64,000 nucleotides of DNA from Maridesulfovibrio sp. (GCF_963676065.1 NZ_OY780933.1:3078122-3142121), one strand, 5' to 3'. Positions 44,078-52,448 are shown, counted from the stretch's first letter. Program-made: numbers and translations. The notes: generated by a model from the letters alone, not told the origin.

Positions 44078-44272
44078 TTAGCAATCAGGTGCTTCGCCTT
44101 TGTTCTCAGCATAAAAACGTTCCATGAATTCCATATCTTTCGGGGAAAGATTGAATCTCATCGCAGCCTCTTCAAGCAGTGATTTCAGAGGTTTATCAGT
44201 ATCAGCATGCTGCTGGGATATCCATTTAACAGCTTTTTTGATCAATTCACATGGAGGCACTACAGTAGCCAT
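44078..44272 (-). CDS. Small conserved hypothetical protein
   Basis: This 64-residue acidic, helical protein begins MATVVPPCELIKKAVKWISQ. The segment KPLKSLLEEAAMRFNLSPKD is amphipathic and resembles a small helical regulatory domain. It has two Cys (residues 8 and 64). AAAGGAA 7 bases upstream supports the start. I know of no function. It lies between lptF and uppP, read in the lptF direction. Confidence 0.6.
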   Translation of the reverse strand: MATVVPPCELIKKAVKWISQQHADTDKPLKSLLEEAAMRFNLSPKDMEFMERFYAENKGEAPDC

Positions 44273-44419
44273 ATATTTATTCCTTTGTTTTAGACGTAAT
44301 TAATTAATATTGCAGTACACCAGCTTGCCGCCCCTTGCAACTTTATGCAGGCTGGCTTACCCAAAGCTGATCTTAATCTAAATTAGGCCAAAACTTTCGG
44401 CAATCATAAAGGAATACCC

Positions 44420-45214
44420 ATGTCATCACTAGTTACAGCCGCCATACTCGGCATTGTTGAAGGACTGACTGAATTTTTACCGGTATCCAGTACCGGACAT
44501 CTGATCATCACCGGACATCTGCTCGGATTTACCGGGGATAAGGCCGCCTCCTTTGAGGTGGCCATCCAGCTAGGTGCCATACTTGCTGTGGTTGTGCTTT
44601 ACTGGTCCCGTTTCTGGGGACTTATCGTCCCGAACCCAACCCAGCGTTTTTCCGGTATCAGGGGGCTATACCTGCTGTTTCTGACCAGTCTGCCCGCCTC
44701 CGTGCTCGGGTTGATCGCCCACGATTTCATTAAACAGCATTTATTTAATCCCTATACTGTAGCATGGGCGCTGGGAGTTGGGGCAATTATGATTTTAATC
44801 GTCGAGAAAAGAGACATCCGCCCTTCCTGCTATTCTCTTGATGAGGTCACTCCTAAGCTTGCTCTGGGAATCGGCTGCTTCCAGTGCCTCGCACTCTGGC
44901 CCGGTTTCTCACGTTCAGCAGCAACCATTATGGGCGGTATGCTGCTGGGTGCTAAACGCAAAATAGCGGCCGAATACTCATTTATCGCAGCAGTTCCGAT
45001 CATGTTCGCAGCCACGGGATACGATATGCTGAAAAGCTACAGTTTATTCACCATGGCGGATATGCCCTTTCTGGCGTTAGGATTTATAATATCTTTTCTT
45101 TCGGCATGGGCGGCGGTAAAAGGCTTTATCTACCTGCTGGGTAAGTTAACCCTTCGCCCCTTTGCCTACTATAGGCTGGTACTGGCTCCGCTGGTTCTTT
45201 ATTTCTGGAGTTAG
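44420..45214 (+). CDS. uppP: Undecaprenyl-diphosphatase UppP (BacA)
   Basis: This membrane enzyme turns undecaprenyl diphosphate into the monophosphate lipid carrier used for peptidoglycan and polysaccharide export. The 264-residue protein begins with GIVEGLTEFLPVSSTGHLII, the (E/Q)xxxE and PxSSxxH-type catalytic motif, and has the second motif FSRSAATIMGGMLLGAKR. About eight hydrophobic segments fit the family. It is read divergently from the small hypothetical gene. The start has AAGGA upstream (44410-44414). Confidence 0.94.
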   Translation: MSSLVTAAILGIVEGLTEFLPVSSTGHLIITGHLLGFTGDKAASFEVAIQLGAILAVVVLYWSRFWGLIVPNPTQRFSGIRGLYLLFLTSLPASVLGLIAHDFIKQHLFNPYTVAWALGVGAIMILIVEKRDIRPSCYSLDEVTPKLALGIGCFQCLALWPGFSRSAATIMGGMLLGAKRKIAAEYSFIAAVPIMFAATGYDMLKSYSLFTMADMPFLALGFIISFLSAWAAVKGFIYLLGKLTLRPFAYYRLVLAPLVLYFWS

Positions 45215-45276
45215 AAAAACGTAAATCTGCCATTTTTTGGATAATTTAAAAAAAATTCTTAAAAAGTTTATTTTTT

Positions 45277-45305
45277 ACTTGCCAAGCATCAGCAGAATGT
45301 ATAGA
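45277..45305 (+). promoter_or_regulatory. Promoter of tRNA-Met copy 1
   Basis: ACTTGCCAAGCA (45277-45288) and TATAGA (45300-45305) have the same 23-base start-to-start spacing as the sites before tRNA-Met copy 2 and ssrA. Taking ACTTGC as the -35 box gives a 17-base spacer. Confidence 0.65.
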
Positions 45306-45346
45306 AAGTCACCTCGTTGGACGCAAAGTCCAGCACTGAAAAACGT

Positions 45347-45423
45347 GGCGAGGTAGCTCAGTTGGTTAGAGCATGCGGCTCATATCCGCAGTGTCGGGGG
45401 TTCAATTCCCTTCCTCGCTACCA
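45347..45423 (+). tRNA. tRNA-Met (anticodon CAT), copy 1
   Basis: This 77-base cloverleaf starts GGCGAGG and ends CCTCGCT-A-CCA with the CCA encoded. The D-loop is AGCTCAGTTGGTTAGAGC, the anticodon stem is TGCGG/CCGCA around CTCATAT (anticodon CAT at 45381-45383), and the T-loop is TTCAATT. It looks like the elongator Met type. A CAT tRNA-Ile needing lysidine is the alternative. Copy 2 at 45593 is identical in the mature part. Confidence 0.93.
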
Positions 45424-45432
45424 CGAAAATTT

Positions 45433-45467
45433 AAAGACCCTGTAATTCATTACAGGGTCTTTTCTTT
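45433..45467 (+). terminator. Terminator of tRNA-Met copy 1
   Basis: AAGACCCTGTAAT pairs with ATTACAGGGTCTT, followed by a T-rich tail. The hairpin directly follows the tRNA. A related hairpin (AAGGCTCTGTAAT/ATTACAGGGCCTT) follows copy 2. Confidence 0.85.
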
Positions 45468-45522
45468 ATTTAGCCCAATAATCCAACATATAATTATTAT
45501 ACTGTTTTTTTTGTCATTTTTT

Positions 45523-45551
45523 ACTTGCCAAGCATCTCAAGAGTGTATAAA
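45523..45551 (+). promoter_or_regulatory. Promoter of tRNA-Met copy 2
   Basis: ACTTGCCAAGCA (45523-45534) and TATAAA (45546-45551) have the same 23-base start-to-start spacing as in copy 1. Confidence 0.65.
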
Positions 45552-45592
45552 CACTTTCCTCGTTGGACGCGAAGTTCAACACCGAAAAACGT

Positions 45593-45669
45593 GGCGAGGT
45601 AGCTCAGTTGGTTAGAGCATGCGGCTCATATCCGCAGTGTCGGGGGTTCAATTCCCTTCCTCGCTACCA
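45593..45669 (+). tRNA. tRNA-Met (anticodon CAT), copy 2
   Basis: This is identical in the mature sequence to copy 1. The two units repeat every 246 bp, each with its own promoter, a leader (CTCGTTGGACGC) and a terminator. The leaders and flanks have diverged, so the duplication is old while the mature tRNA has been kept. Confidence 0.93.
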
Positions 45670-45677
45670 CGAATATT

Positions 45678-45714
45678 CATAAGGCTCTGTAATTTATTAC
45701 AGGGCCTTTTCTTT
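45678..45714 (+). terminator. Terminator of tRNA-Met copy 2
   Basis: AAGGCTCTGTAAT pairs with ATTACAGGGCCTT (one G-T pair), followed by TTCTTTTT. The IS copy 2 begins 6 bp further on, just after the T run. Confidence 0.8.
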
Positions 45715-45761
45715 TTATCTGTCCCGTCCTGAAATAGGTTTACACCCAAAGGACCTATTTT

Positions 45762-46160
45762 ATGAAAAAGGAAGAAAGTCAAAGAGTAAGGCGAAGTCAG
45801 CGCGATTACACAATGGGCTTTAAATTAGCGGTTGTTGCGATGGTAGAAGAAGGCGAAATGACCTACAAGCAAGCCCAAAAGACATACGGGATTCAAGGCC
45901 GCAGCACTGTTTTAGTCTGGCTGAGAAAGCACGGAACCCTTGACTGGAGCAAACCTATGGTACATCTGAAAAGAATGCCAAAATCTAAAGAGACTCCAGC
46001 ACAAAAGATCAAGCGTCTTGAAAAAGAGCTTCAGGAAGAGAAGATCAAAACTATGCTTCTCAACGAAATGATTGATATTTCTGACAGAGAACTGGGTACT
46101 TCCATAAGAAAAAAACTTACCCCCGAGCTGCACGAGGTCTTCAGGAAACAAAGCAAATAA
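45762..46160 (+). CDS. IS3-family transposase OrfA, copy 2
   Basis: This encodes exactly the same 132-residue protein as copy 1. The slippery A7 run is at 46109-46115. The -1 frame is open from 46085 through to OrfB, so -1 slippage there would produce the OrfAB transposase. OrfA alone would act as DNA-binding regulator. Confidence 0.95.
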   Translation: MKKEESQRVRRSQRDYTMGFKLAVVAMVEEGEMTYKQAQKTYGIQGRSTVLVWLRKHGTLDWSKPMVHLKRMPKSKETPAQKIKRLEKELQEEKIKTMLLNEMIDISDRELGTSIRKKLTPELHEVFRKQSK

Positions 46161-46189
46161 GTTTATCTGCTTGCTGTAGACAGCTCGGG

Positions 46190-46996
46190 GTGAGTCGGCA
46201 ATCGATATATCAGGCTGAAAAACGCCATAAGGTACGGGAAAAACAGTTCCAAGAAGTAAAGAAACTTGTTTTGAGTCTGCGGGCCAGAATGCCTCGGCTG
46301 GGAACGCGTAAGCTTTATTTTTTATTGCGTGAGAAATTTGTAGCTCGTGGAATCAAGCTTGGACGGGATGCCTTTTTCGCATTATTGCGCAGAGAGCATT
46401 TACTGATAAAAACAAGAAAAAATTACACAAAAACTACAAATTCAAAGCATTGGCTCAAAAAACATCCTAATTTATTGAAGGAGTTTAAGCCTCAGTATTC
46501 AGAAGAAGTCTTTGTTAGTGATATAACTTACGTAAAAACGTTAAATAAAACATACTATCTATCACTAATTACAGACTCTTTTAGCAGAAAAATTGTAGGT
46601 CACAATTTGAGTTCTGATCTTAGTGCCGAAGGGACCGCTAAAGCTTTAGATATGGCTATCAAAAACCGAAAAACGCGAAACAAAACAATCCACCATTCAG
46701 ATCGTGGATTGCAGTACGCATCGTCCATTTATCAAAACAAGCTCAAGAAAGCCGAAATGGTCCCATCTATGACAGATGGGTATGATTGTTACCAAAATGC
46801 GTTAGCTGAACGTATAAATGGAATTTTAAAACAAGAATTTTTGGTGTTTAAATGCACTAGTTTTGATGAGTTAAATTCACTCGTAAAAGAGTCTATTGAA
46901 ATATATAATTCTGAACGTCCTCATCTTAGTTTGAAAATGAAAACACCGAACCAAATACATAAACAGGGCTGTGGGGGTACCCCCACAGCCCTGTAG
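46190..46996 (+). CDS. IS3-family transposase OrfB, copy 2
   Basis: This encodes exactly the same 268-residue protein as copy 1, with the DDE residues in SDITYVK, HHSDRGLQ and AERINGILK. It starts at a GTG in the -1 frame of OrfA, 30 bp after the OrfA stop. The 3' end lies in the 30-bp palindrome (46964-46993). Confidence 0.95.
   Translation: MSRQSIYQAEKRHKVREKQFQEVKKLVLSLRARMPRLGTRKLYFLLREKFVARGIKLGRDAFFALLRREHLLIKTRKNYTKTTNSKHWLKKHPNLLKEFKPQYSEEVFVSDITYVKTLNKTYYLSLITDSFSRKIVGHNLSSDLSAEGTAKALDMAIKNRKTRNKTIHHSDRGLQYASSIYQNKLKKAEMVPSMTDGYDCYQNALAERINGILKQEFLVFKCTSFDELNSLVKESIEIYNSERPHLSLKMKTPNQIHKQGCGGTPTAL
46964..46993. repeat. Perfect 30-bp palindrome at the 3' end of IS orfB (copy 2)
   Basis: The same sequence as at 11017-11046 in copy 1, with arm CAGGGCTGTGGGGGT and its exact reverse complement. 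Confidence 0.9.
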
Positions 46997-47161
46997 TAAA
47001 CCAATTAACCGTCAATCTATTTTAGGACGGCTCAATCAGCATTGTTCATCGAACCTTCTTTGAGGAAGAGTCCTGTCTTTAAATGAGAAGAATCATTTGC
47101 AAAAGAAACCCTTTATGCTAACAATTAAGGTACAATAAGACTTAAACACAGGACTTATGCT

Positions 47162-49471
47162 TTGAACAACCACCTAATTAGCTCGAAACATACAGATATA
47201 CGCACGACTTCTCTACTAGTACCTATATTTTACGCAGTTGCTGCTGTCATTCTCATTACTTTATTTTCCGGCAACAGTTGGGCAGCTAAAAACCTTGATA
47301 AAGTAACTCTGCAACTCAAATGGTTTCACCAGTTCCAATTCGCCGGTTACTATGCCGCCCTCGAAAAAGGATATTACAAAGATGAAGGGCTTGATGTAAC
47401 CTTAATCGAACGGGACCTGCGCTATAGTCCCATTGATCAGGTATTGAGTGGAAAAGCTGATTTCGGAATAAGCAATTCGGAAGTACTGCTCCGCTATATG
47501 CAAGGAAAAGATGTCGTCCTGCTTGCATCAATATTTCAGCACAGTCCTCTGGTCTTCATTTCCAAAACAAAGCCTCTGATTCATAATGTGCAGCAATTCA
47601 AAGGAAAAACCATACTTATGAATTCAGCTTCACAGGATATTGAGTTAAAGGTAATGCTGGAGACAAATGGAATTTTACCTAATGATATTAAGCTCATAGA
47701 TAGATTCGCAGTCCCCGAAGATTATTTTGACCCGAAAATAGACTTGATAGCGGCATATATTACCAATCAACCGTTTTACCTGAATAAGGAAAATACACCT
47801 TATTCAATCATATACCCTTACACCCATGGTGTTGATTTTTACGGAGACACCCTTTTCACCTCACAGTCACAGATAAAAAAACATCCGGAACGGGTTAAGA
47901 AATTCCTAAAAGCCAGCTTGAAAGGATGGCAATACGCTCTCAAGCATCCCGACGAATTAATTGAGATCATCACCGATAAATTCGGTTCCCTGAAATCAAA
48001 GGCCCACCTGAAATACGAAGCCGCAACAATGCAAACACTGGTTCTACCAGAACTGGTACGTATCGGACACAGTAACCCCTTCCGCTGGGAAGAAATCGGT
48101 AAAGAATTTCAGAAGCAAGGGTTGATAAAAGAAACCAAAAACCTTTCAGCATTCTTTTTCAACCCGGCTGAGGGAAAAGTAACCATCAACAAAAAAACAG
48201 CCTTAATTACAGCCGTTATATTTGCGATAATTATTATCGTACTACTTGCTTCAGTCTTTATTGCTAGAAAATTCCAGAAAGAAATCGAAAGCCGCAGAGA
48301 GGTAGAGGAAAGGCTGAAAAAGAGCGAAAGGTATTATCGGAGCCTCTTTGATAATACGGGAACTGCAACCATTATAGTCGCCGACGATTTTACCGTAAAA
48401 CATTGCAACGAAAATTGTGCGCAGCTCTGCGGAATCACAAGAGACGAGATTGAAAATAAACTTAAATGGACGGCTTTTATTGCACCGGAAGAAGTGGACA
48501 GAGTTACCGGATATGCAAAATCAAGGCATAGCGTGAACAATTCCGCTCCCAGATCATACGAGACAAGGCTCTTACGGAACAACGGAGAAATCAGATATAT
48601 TCATGTGAACGTTGAGGCAATTAACGACAGCACGGACCATGTTGTTTCAGTTCTTGATATGACAGAAAAAGTCAAAACACAGGAACTGCTTATTCAAACA
48701 GAGAAAATGGTTTCTGTAGGAGGACTGGCTGCCGGCATGGCCCACGAAATCAATAATCCGCTTGCCGGAATACTGCAGGCTGTTCAAAATATTTACCGCA
48801 GGATTTCAGCTGACGTACCTGCCAGCGTTAAGGTAGCTGAGAAGCACGGCTGCACTTGTGAGCAGATAAACGCTTTTCTGGAAGAACGAGGTGTAATAAG
48901 GATGCTTGCGGGTATACACAGCTCAGGAGAACGGGCAGCAAATATAGTCCGCACCATGCTAAATTTTACCCGCCAAAATGACGACGGCATGAGCAGCTGC
49001 AACTTGAACCTGCTTTTTGATGACATCATAGATATCATCACCTGCGATTATGACCTGAAAAAGAAATACGACTTCAAACATACTAAAATAATAAAAGAAT
49101 ATCAAAAAGATCTAGGCATGGTTCTTTGCCGCAGGACAGAAATCGAACAGGTGCTGCTTAATCTCGTTAAAAATGCCGCTCACGCAACAAACGATGTAGC
49201 TGAAATCAGAAAACCGACCATAACGCTAAGGACTAAAAATGATGGTAAATTTATCATTGCCGAAGTGGAGGATAACGGTCCTGGCATGACTGCTGAAGTA
49301 AAAAGACGTGCTTTTGAACCCTTTTTCACGACAAAATCTCCTGGTTTAGGTACCGGGCTTGGACTTTCTGTCTCATATTTTATAATAACCCAGAACTATA
49401 ACGGGGTATTTGATATAGAAACCAAAATTGGGCAGGGAACAAAATTTATTATCAGAATGCCTCAAATTTAA
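47162..49471 (+). CDS. NMT1-type substrate-binding / PAS / histidine kinase fusion
   Basis: This 769-residue membrane sensor joins a periplasmic binding domain to a kinase. After a signal or anchor helix (20-40) comes an NMT1/THI5-like domain (45-330; LQLKWFHQFQFAGYYAALEKGYY), a membrane helix (about 345-370), a PAS domain (390-505), a HisKA domain with the phospho-acceptor His in GMAHEINNPLAG and a HATPase domain with NLVKNAAHAT, DNGPGM and GTGLGLS. The ligand could be a thiamine-precursor-like or other small molecule. It starts at TTG with AGGA 10 bases upstream and has no receiver gene beside it. The IS ends 128 bp upstream. Confidence 0.85.
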   Translation: MNNHLISSKHTDIRTTSLLVPIFYAVAAVILITLFSGNSWAAKNLDKVTLQLKWFHQFQFAGYYAALEKGYYKDEGLDVTLIERDLRYSPIDQVLSGKADFGISNSEVLLRYMQGKDVVLLASIFQHSPLVFISKTKPLIHNVQQFKGKTILMNSASQDIELKVMLETNGILPNDIKLIDRFAVPEDYFDPKIDLIAAYITNQPFYLNKENTPYSIIYPYTHGVDFYGDTLFTSQSQIKKHPERVKKFLKASLKGWQYALKHPDELIEIITDKFGSLKSKAHLKYEAATMQTLVLPELVRIGHSNPFRWEEIGKEFQKQGLIKETKNLSAFFFNPAEGKVTINKKTALITAVIFAIIIIVLLASVFIARKFQKEIESRREVEERLKKSERYYRSLFDNTGTATIIVADDFTVKHCNENCAQLCGITRDEIENKLKWTAFIAPEEVDRVTGYAKSRHSVNNSAPRSYETRLLRNNGEIRYIHVNVEAINDSTDHVVSVLDMTEKVKTQELLIQTEKMVSVGGLAAGMAHEINNPLAGILQAVQNIYRRISADVPASVKVAEKHGCTCEQINAFLEERGVIRMLAGIHSSGERAANIVRTMLNFTRQNDDGMSSCNLNLLFDDIIDIITCDYDLKKKYDFKHTKIIKEYQKDLGMVLCRRTEIEQVLLNLVKNAAHATNDVAEIRKPTITLRTKNDGKFIIAEVEDNGPGMTAEVKRRAFEPFFTTKSPGLGTGLGLSVSYFIITQNYNGVFDIETKIGQGTKFIIRMPQI

Positions 49472-49489
49472 TTAACTTGGACGAAAATT

Positions 49490-49903
49490 ATGACTAATAA
49501 AATCATATTCTTAACTGTTGTAATTATGATGCTGGCATGCTCTGCATGCGCCAAAAAACCGGTTCTTTACCCCAATGAACAATACAAAGTCTCCGGAAAG
49601 ACCAAGGTTTCCGAAGATATTGAGTACTGCCTCGCCCTTGCGGAAAAAAGCGTCGGAAAAGAATCCAGAGGAAAGACATCCGCCAAGACCGGCCTTCAGG
49701 GAGGACTTATCGGCGGTGCAATTGGCTTCGGTATAGGAATCATTACAGGAAGCCCGGGAACCTCCGCACTTGCAGGGGCTGCGGGAGGAGCAGCAGGCGG
49801 AGCGGCGAGCGGTGCGCTTCAAGACGACTCCAACTCACTCTACAGAAAATTTGTAGAACGCTGCCTGAAAGAGAAAGGGTACGAACCCATGGGCTGGAAA
49901 TAG
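49490..49903 (+). CDS. Glycine-zipper lipoprotein
   Basis: This 137-residue exported protein has a lipobox ending at the Cys in ACSAC (about Cys17 or 20), then a charged part with Cys48. A glycine-zipper stretch of about 45 residues follows (GGLIGGAIGFGIGIITG, then AGAAGGAAGGAASGAL). The C-terminal YRKFVERCLKEKGYEPMGW has a further Cys. Similar proteins sit in the outer membrane or span envelope layers. It follows the kinase gene by 18 bp and is probably in the same operon. Confidence 0.7.
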   Translation: MTNKIIFLTVVIMMLACSACAKKPVLYPNEQYKVSGKTKVSEDIEYCLALAEKSVGKESRGKTSAKTGLQGGLIGGAIGFGIGIITGSPGTSALAGAAGGAAGGAASGALQDDSNSLYRKFVERCLKEKGYEPMGWK

Positions 49904-49911
49904 CTACGGGA

Positions 49912-50691
49912 TTAAAAAAAATCGAGAACGGGAAGATATCTTGAAGCGATCTTCAAGTATGTACCGTCCAGCTTCATCTTTTTCAGTTCGGCACTTACTT
50001 TTCTAAATGCCACGGGGTTCTTTTTACGCGAAAAGGCAAGGTAGGTATCAGACTGTGAGAAAAACACCGGTCGCCCGGTATCGGAATTGGTTATAACCTC
50101 TAACTTTCCAAACAGATTATTCTTATTTAGAAAATGGAGCGCAGGATAGTAATCGGCAAAAAAGAAATCAATCCTGTCAAGCAGCAGTTTTTTTGTATTA
50201 AGATTAATATTCGGAACTTCTTCAATCCGTTTAAATCTATGTTCATTAATAGCTTTATCTACTTTTTCACCGTAGTAGAAGGCTCTTCCTACTCCCCCTA
50301 TATATTTTTTTGCGTCTGAAAAATCCGGTGAAAAATACACACCAGATCCGCAATGACGCAGCGCGACAACCTTTTCCGTAATTAAAACAGTATCGGGATA
50401 GCGCAAAAATTTATTTCGCTCCTCATTATATCCGGCATTGAAAACAGCATCCACCTGCCCCTTTTCGACCAAGACCATAGCTCTTTTCCATGGTACAATA
50501 CGAACAACCGGTGAATATCCGGCCCTTCTTGCCGCTTCGGATACGATATCAACCAAAAATCCGGTAGGTTTGCCATCTTTTAGAAAAGTCTGAGGGGGAG
50601 TATCAAGAGTGACAAAGACTAACTTTTCAGCATGCAGAATAGAGGGGAAAAACAAAAACAAAAATACAACAGAAATAAAGAATTGGCGCAC
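49912..50691 (-). CDS. Periplasmic amino-acid-binding-type (SBP_bac_3) protein
   Basis: This 259-residue protein has a signal peptide (residues 1-21, ending SILHA) and the family-3 solute-binding pattern: FVTLDTPPQTFLKDGKPTGFLVDIVSEAARRAGY (residues 26-59), VPWKRAMVLVEKGQVDAVFNAG and a C-terminal region to DFF. No transporter or sensor gene is beside it, so it may be an orphan binding protein. It converges on the glycine-zipper gene with 8 bp between the stops. Ligand unknown. Confidence 0.8.
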   Translation of the reverse strand: MRQFFISVVFLFLFFPSILHAEKLVFVTLDTPPQTFLKDGKPTGFLVDIVSEAARRAGYSPVVRIVPWKRAMVLVEKGQVDAVFNAGYNEERNKFLRYPDTVLITEKVVALRHCGSGVYFSPDFSDAKKYIGGVGRAFYYGEKVDKAINEHRFKRIEEVPNINLNTKKLLLDRIDFFFADYYPALHFLNKNNLFGKLEVITNSDTGRPVFFSQSDTYLAFSRKKNPVAFRKVSAELKKMKLDGTYLKIASRYLPVLDFF

Positions 50692-50915
50692 TAATTATCA
50701 ACCTCCCATAATAAGCTCATTAATACTAACATAATTAACCAGCTGAAACAATCAACCACCCGGATCTGTAAAAATAAAACCCATTGTACTTGCTGAAAAA
50801 AGCAAAATTGCGCTATATTAATACAAAAGAATACATTCCGGTATTAAGTTTATGCTGTATATGCCGATCATATTTTTAATAAGCACTGTATTTAACCTAA
50901 AAAAAAGATCAACTT

Positions 50916-52283
50916 ATGCTGAGATTACTAACCATTCTTATCACCATTCTTCTGCTCCCAGCCATGGCTCTGGCATGGCCGGGTAAAATTGTAGCAGTGG
51001 AAGGTGCAACGACATTCGTTGTTCTCAAGGATGGACAGACTCCGGTAAAAGTAAATATCGCCGGAGTGAAGCCTTCTAAAAATATGGATCCCGCCAAAGC
51101 CCGCATGGAAAGCAGTAATCACGTGCTCATGCGAGATGTGGAAGTCAGAGAACTCAGCAAAGCAGCAGACGGTACAATAATAGGCGATATTACCGTAAAC
51201 GGAAAGTCTTTATCAAAAGAACTGATTGATGATGGCATTGTTGAAAGTTCAGCTCAAACAGCTCCTGCGATCGACACTGCCCCGGTTGAAATTCCCGAAG
51301 AAATCAATAATCCTGTTCAAAAAGATGCGGCAATGCAGCCCGCTGCCGAAGCCAGCGCTTCAAAAATAGTTGATGAACTTTCTCCGCAGGCCGCTCCGCC
51401 GAGTCAGCCCGTCATTTCGCAGGTCAGCACCCGGCAAGCTGTAACTCCCCCCGCGCAGACCATGCCTGCTCAAATCCGTTATGTGCAGACCTATCAGGCT
51501 CCGCAGCCGCTGGGACTCTGGCCTGGTCGTCCGACTCAGGTAGCAGCTCCTCAGATGGCAACTCAGATGACTCCCGCACAACATTCCGGATTTGAAGCTG
51601 CGCCAAATTCAGCACAGGCTATAAATACTCAGCCCACTACGCAGCAAATGCAACAGCCAGGCGACGTGGCCAAGCGCGAATACGACCTCGCGGTTAAGGT
51701 TCAGGAAAAATCACGCAGAACCCGTAAGCCGACAGGTTTCTTCACAAAAAAGCGCCAGTCTGAAACTTACCTAGGCCTGAACTCCGGGGCCCACGCAGTC
51801 ATAAAGCCAAAGTCAGATGTTCCTTATCAAAGCTGGGGCACAAATGACGCCATTAGCGTCCGACATTTTTTCCCTTCAGGTTTCGGAATTGGCGGTGAAT
51901 TTAAATATTCAGTAAGTAAAGGCCGTTCAATCTCGAGCTATGACAATGCAACGAACTCAACATCGACCTATGATTACAAAAAAAAGGACTTTACTACATA
52001 TTCACTGACAGCTTCCTTACTTTACCGTTATTACACAGGACGAAATCTTACCGCTTACGTAGGTGGGATTGGTGGATATGCGATATTTTCTAACCCCAGC
52101 ACAGTGTTTCATCTTTCTGATGGTGCGGCAGTGCTTGGCGGTGAAACCGGGATTCTGTATAAATTTGATTCAGGTTTTACCCTCGGCGGTGACATCAAGT
52201 ACACAGCCCCGATTGGAACAAAATCTGACGATCCTTCCGGCTATCTCGGTTCGTCGATTAATATAGGCTACACATTTGACTGA
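50916..52283 (+). CDS. Exported protein: degenerate SNase-like domain fused to an outer-membrane beta-barrel
   Basis: This 455-residue protein has a signal peptide (1-20). Residues 21-110 show the pattern of a thermonuclease/SNase fold: GKIVAVEGATTFVVLKDG, then VKVNIAGVKP, where nucleases have (V/I)xDGDT and V(R)LxGI. The catalytic Asp and Arg are missing. A long Pro/Gln/Ala linker (110-265) leads to a C-terminal beta-barrel (275-455) of alternating hydrophobic strands ending in Phe-Asp (SSINIGYTFD). I see no enzyme function. It may bind nucleic acid or another ligand, or be structural. It is closed by a terminator. Confidence 0.6.
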   Translation: MLRLLTILITILLLPAMALAWPGKIVAVEGATTFVVLKDGQTPVKVNIAGVKPSKNMDPAKARMESSNHVLMRDVEVRELSKAADGTIIGDITVNGKSLSKELIDDGIVESSAQTAPAIDTAPVEIPEEINNPVQKDAAMQPAAEASASKIVDELSPQAAPPSQPVISQVSTRQAVTPPAQTMPAQIRYVQTYQAPQPLGLWPGRPTQVAAPQMATQMTPAQHSGFEAAPNSAQAINTQPTTQQMQQPGDVAKREYDLAVKVQEKSRRTRKPTGFFTKKRQSETYLGLNSGAHAVIKPKSDVPYQSWGTNDAISVRHFFPSGFGIGGEFKYSVSKGRSISSYDNATNSTSTYDYKKKDFTTYSLTASLLYRYYTGRNLTAYVGGIGGYAIFSNPSTVFHLSDGAAVLGGETGILYKFDSGFTLGGDIKYTAPIGTKSDDPSGYLGSSINIGYTFD

Positions 52284-52308
52284 CCCCCATCGAAAAAACT
52301 GTCCACTT

Positions 52309-52346
52309 AAAAGGCCTTAACTTTTCATAAGTTAAGGCCTTTTTTA
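52309..52346 (+). terminator. Intrinsic terminator after the SNase-like/barrel gene
   Basis: AAAAGGCCTTAAC (52309-52321) pairs perfectly with GTTAAGGCCTTTT (52331-52343). A T run follows. Confidence 0.9.
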
Positions 52347-52448
52347 TATTTTACTATTGACTTCATTATTCCTTCATAATACCACCTTTTAAAAAAGGGT
52401 AACACACACTAAGCATTGATTTTCATTTACCATAACCGGAGGAAATAA

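Larger units (their letters stand above)
45717..47037 (+). mobile_element. IS3-family insertion sequence, copy 2, with 3-bp target duplication
   Basis: The element spans 45720-47034 (1315 bp), flanked by ATC at 45717-45719 and 47035-47037. It encodes the same OrfA and OrfB proteins as copy 1, in the opposite orientation. The ends are TGTCCCGTCCTGAAATAG on the left and the complement of TGAGCCGTCCTAAAATAG on the right. It lies between the tRNA-Met duplication and the sensor kinase gene, whose upstream region it may have shortened or given a new promoter. Confidence 0.95.

Noticed and set aside
45210-45730. CRISPR array or rRNA leader from the repeated units near 45.3-45.7 kb
   Set aside because: The repeats are two tRNA transcription units of about 246 bp, not short direct repeats with spacers.
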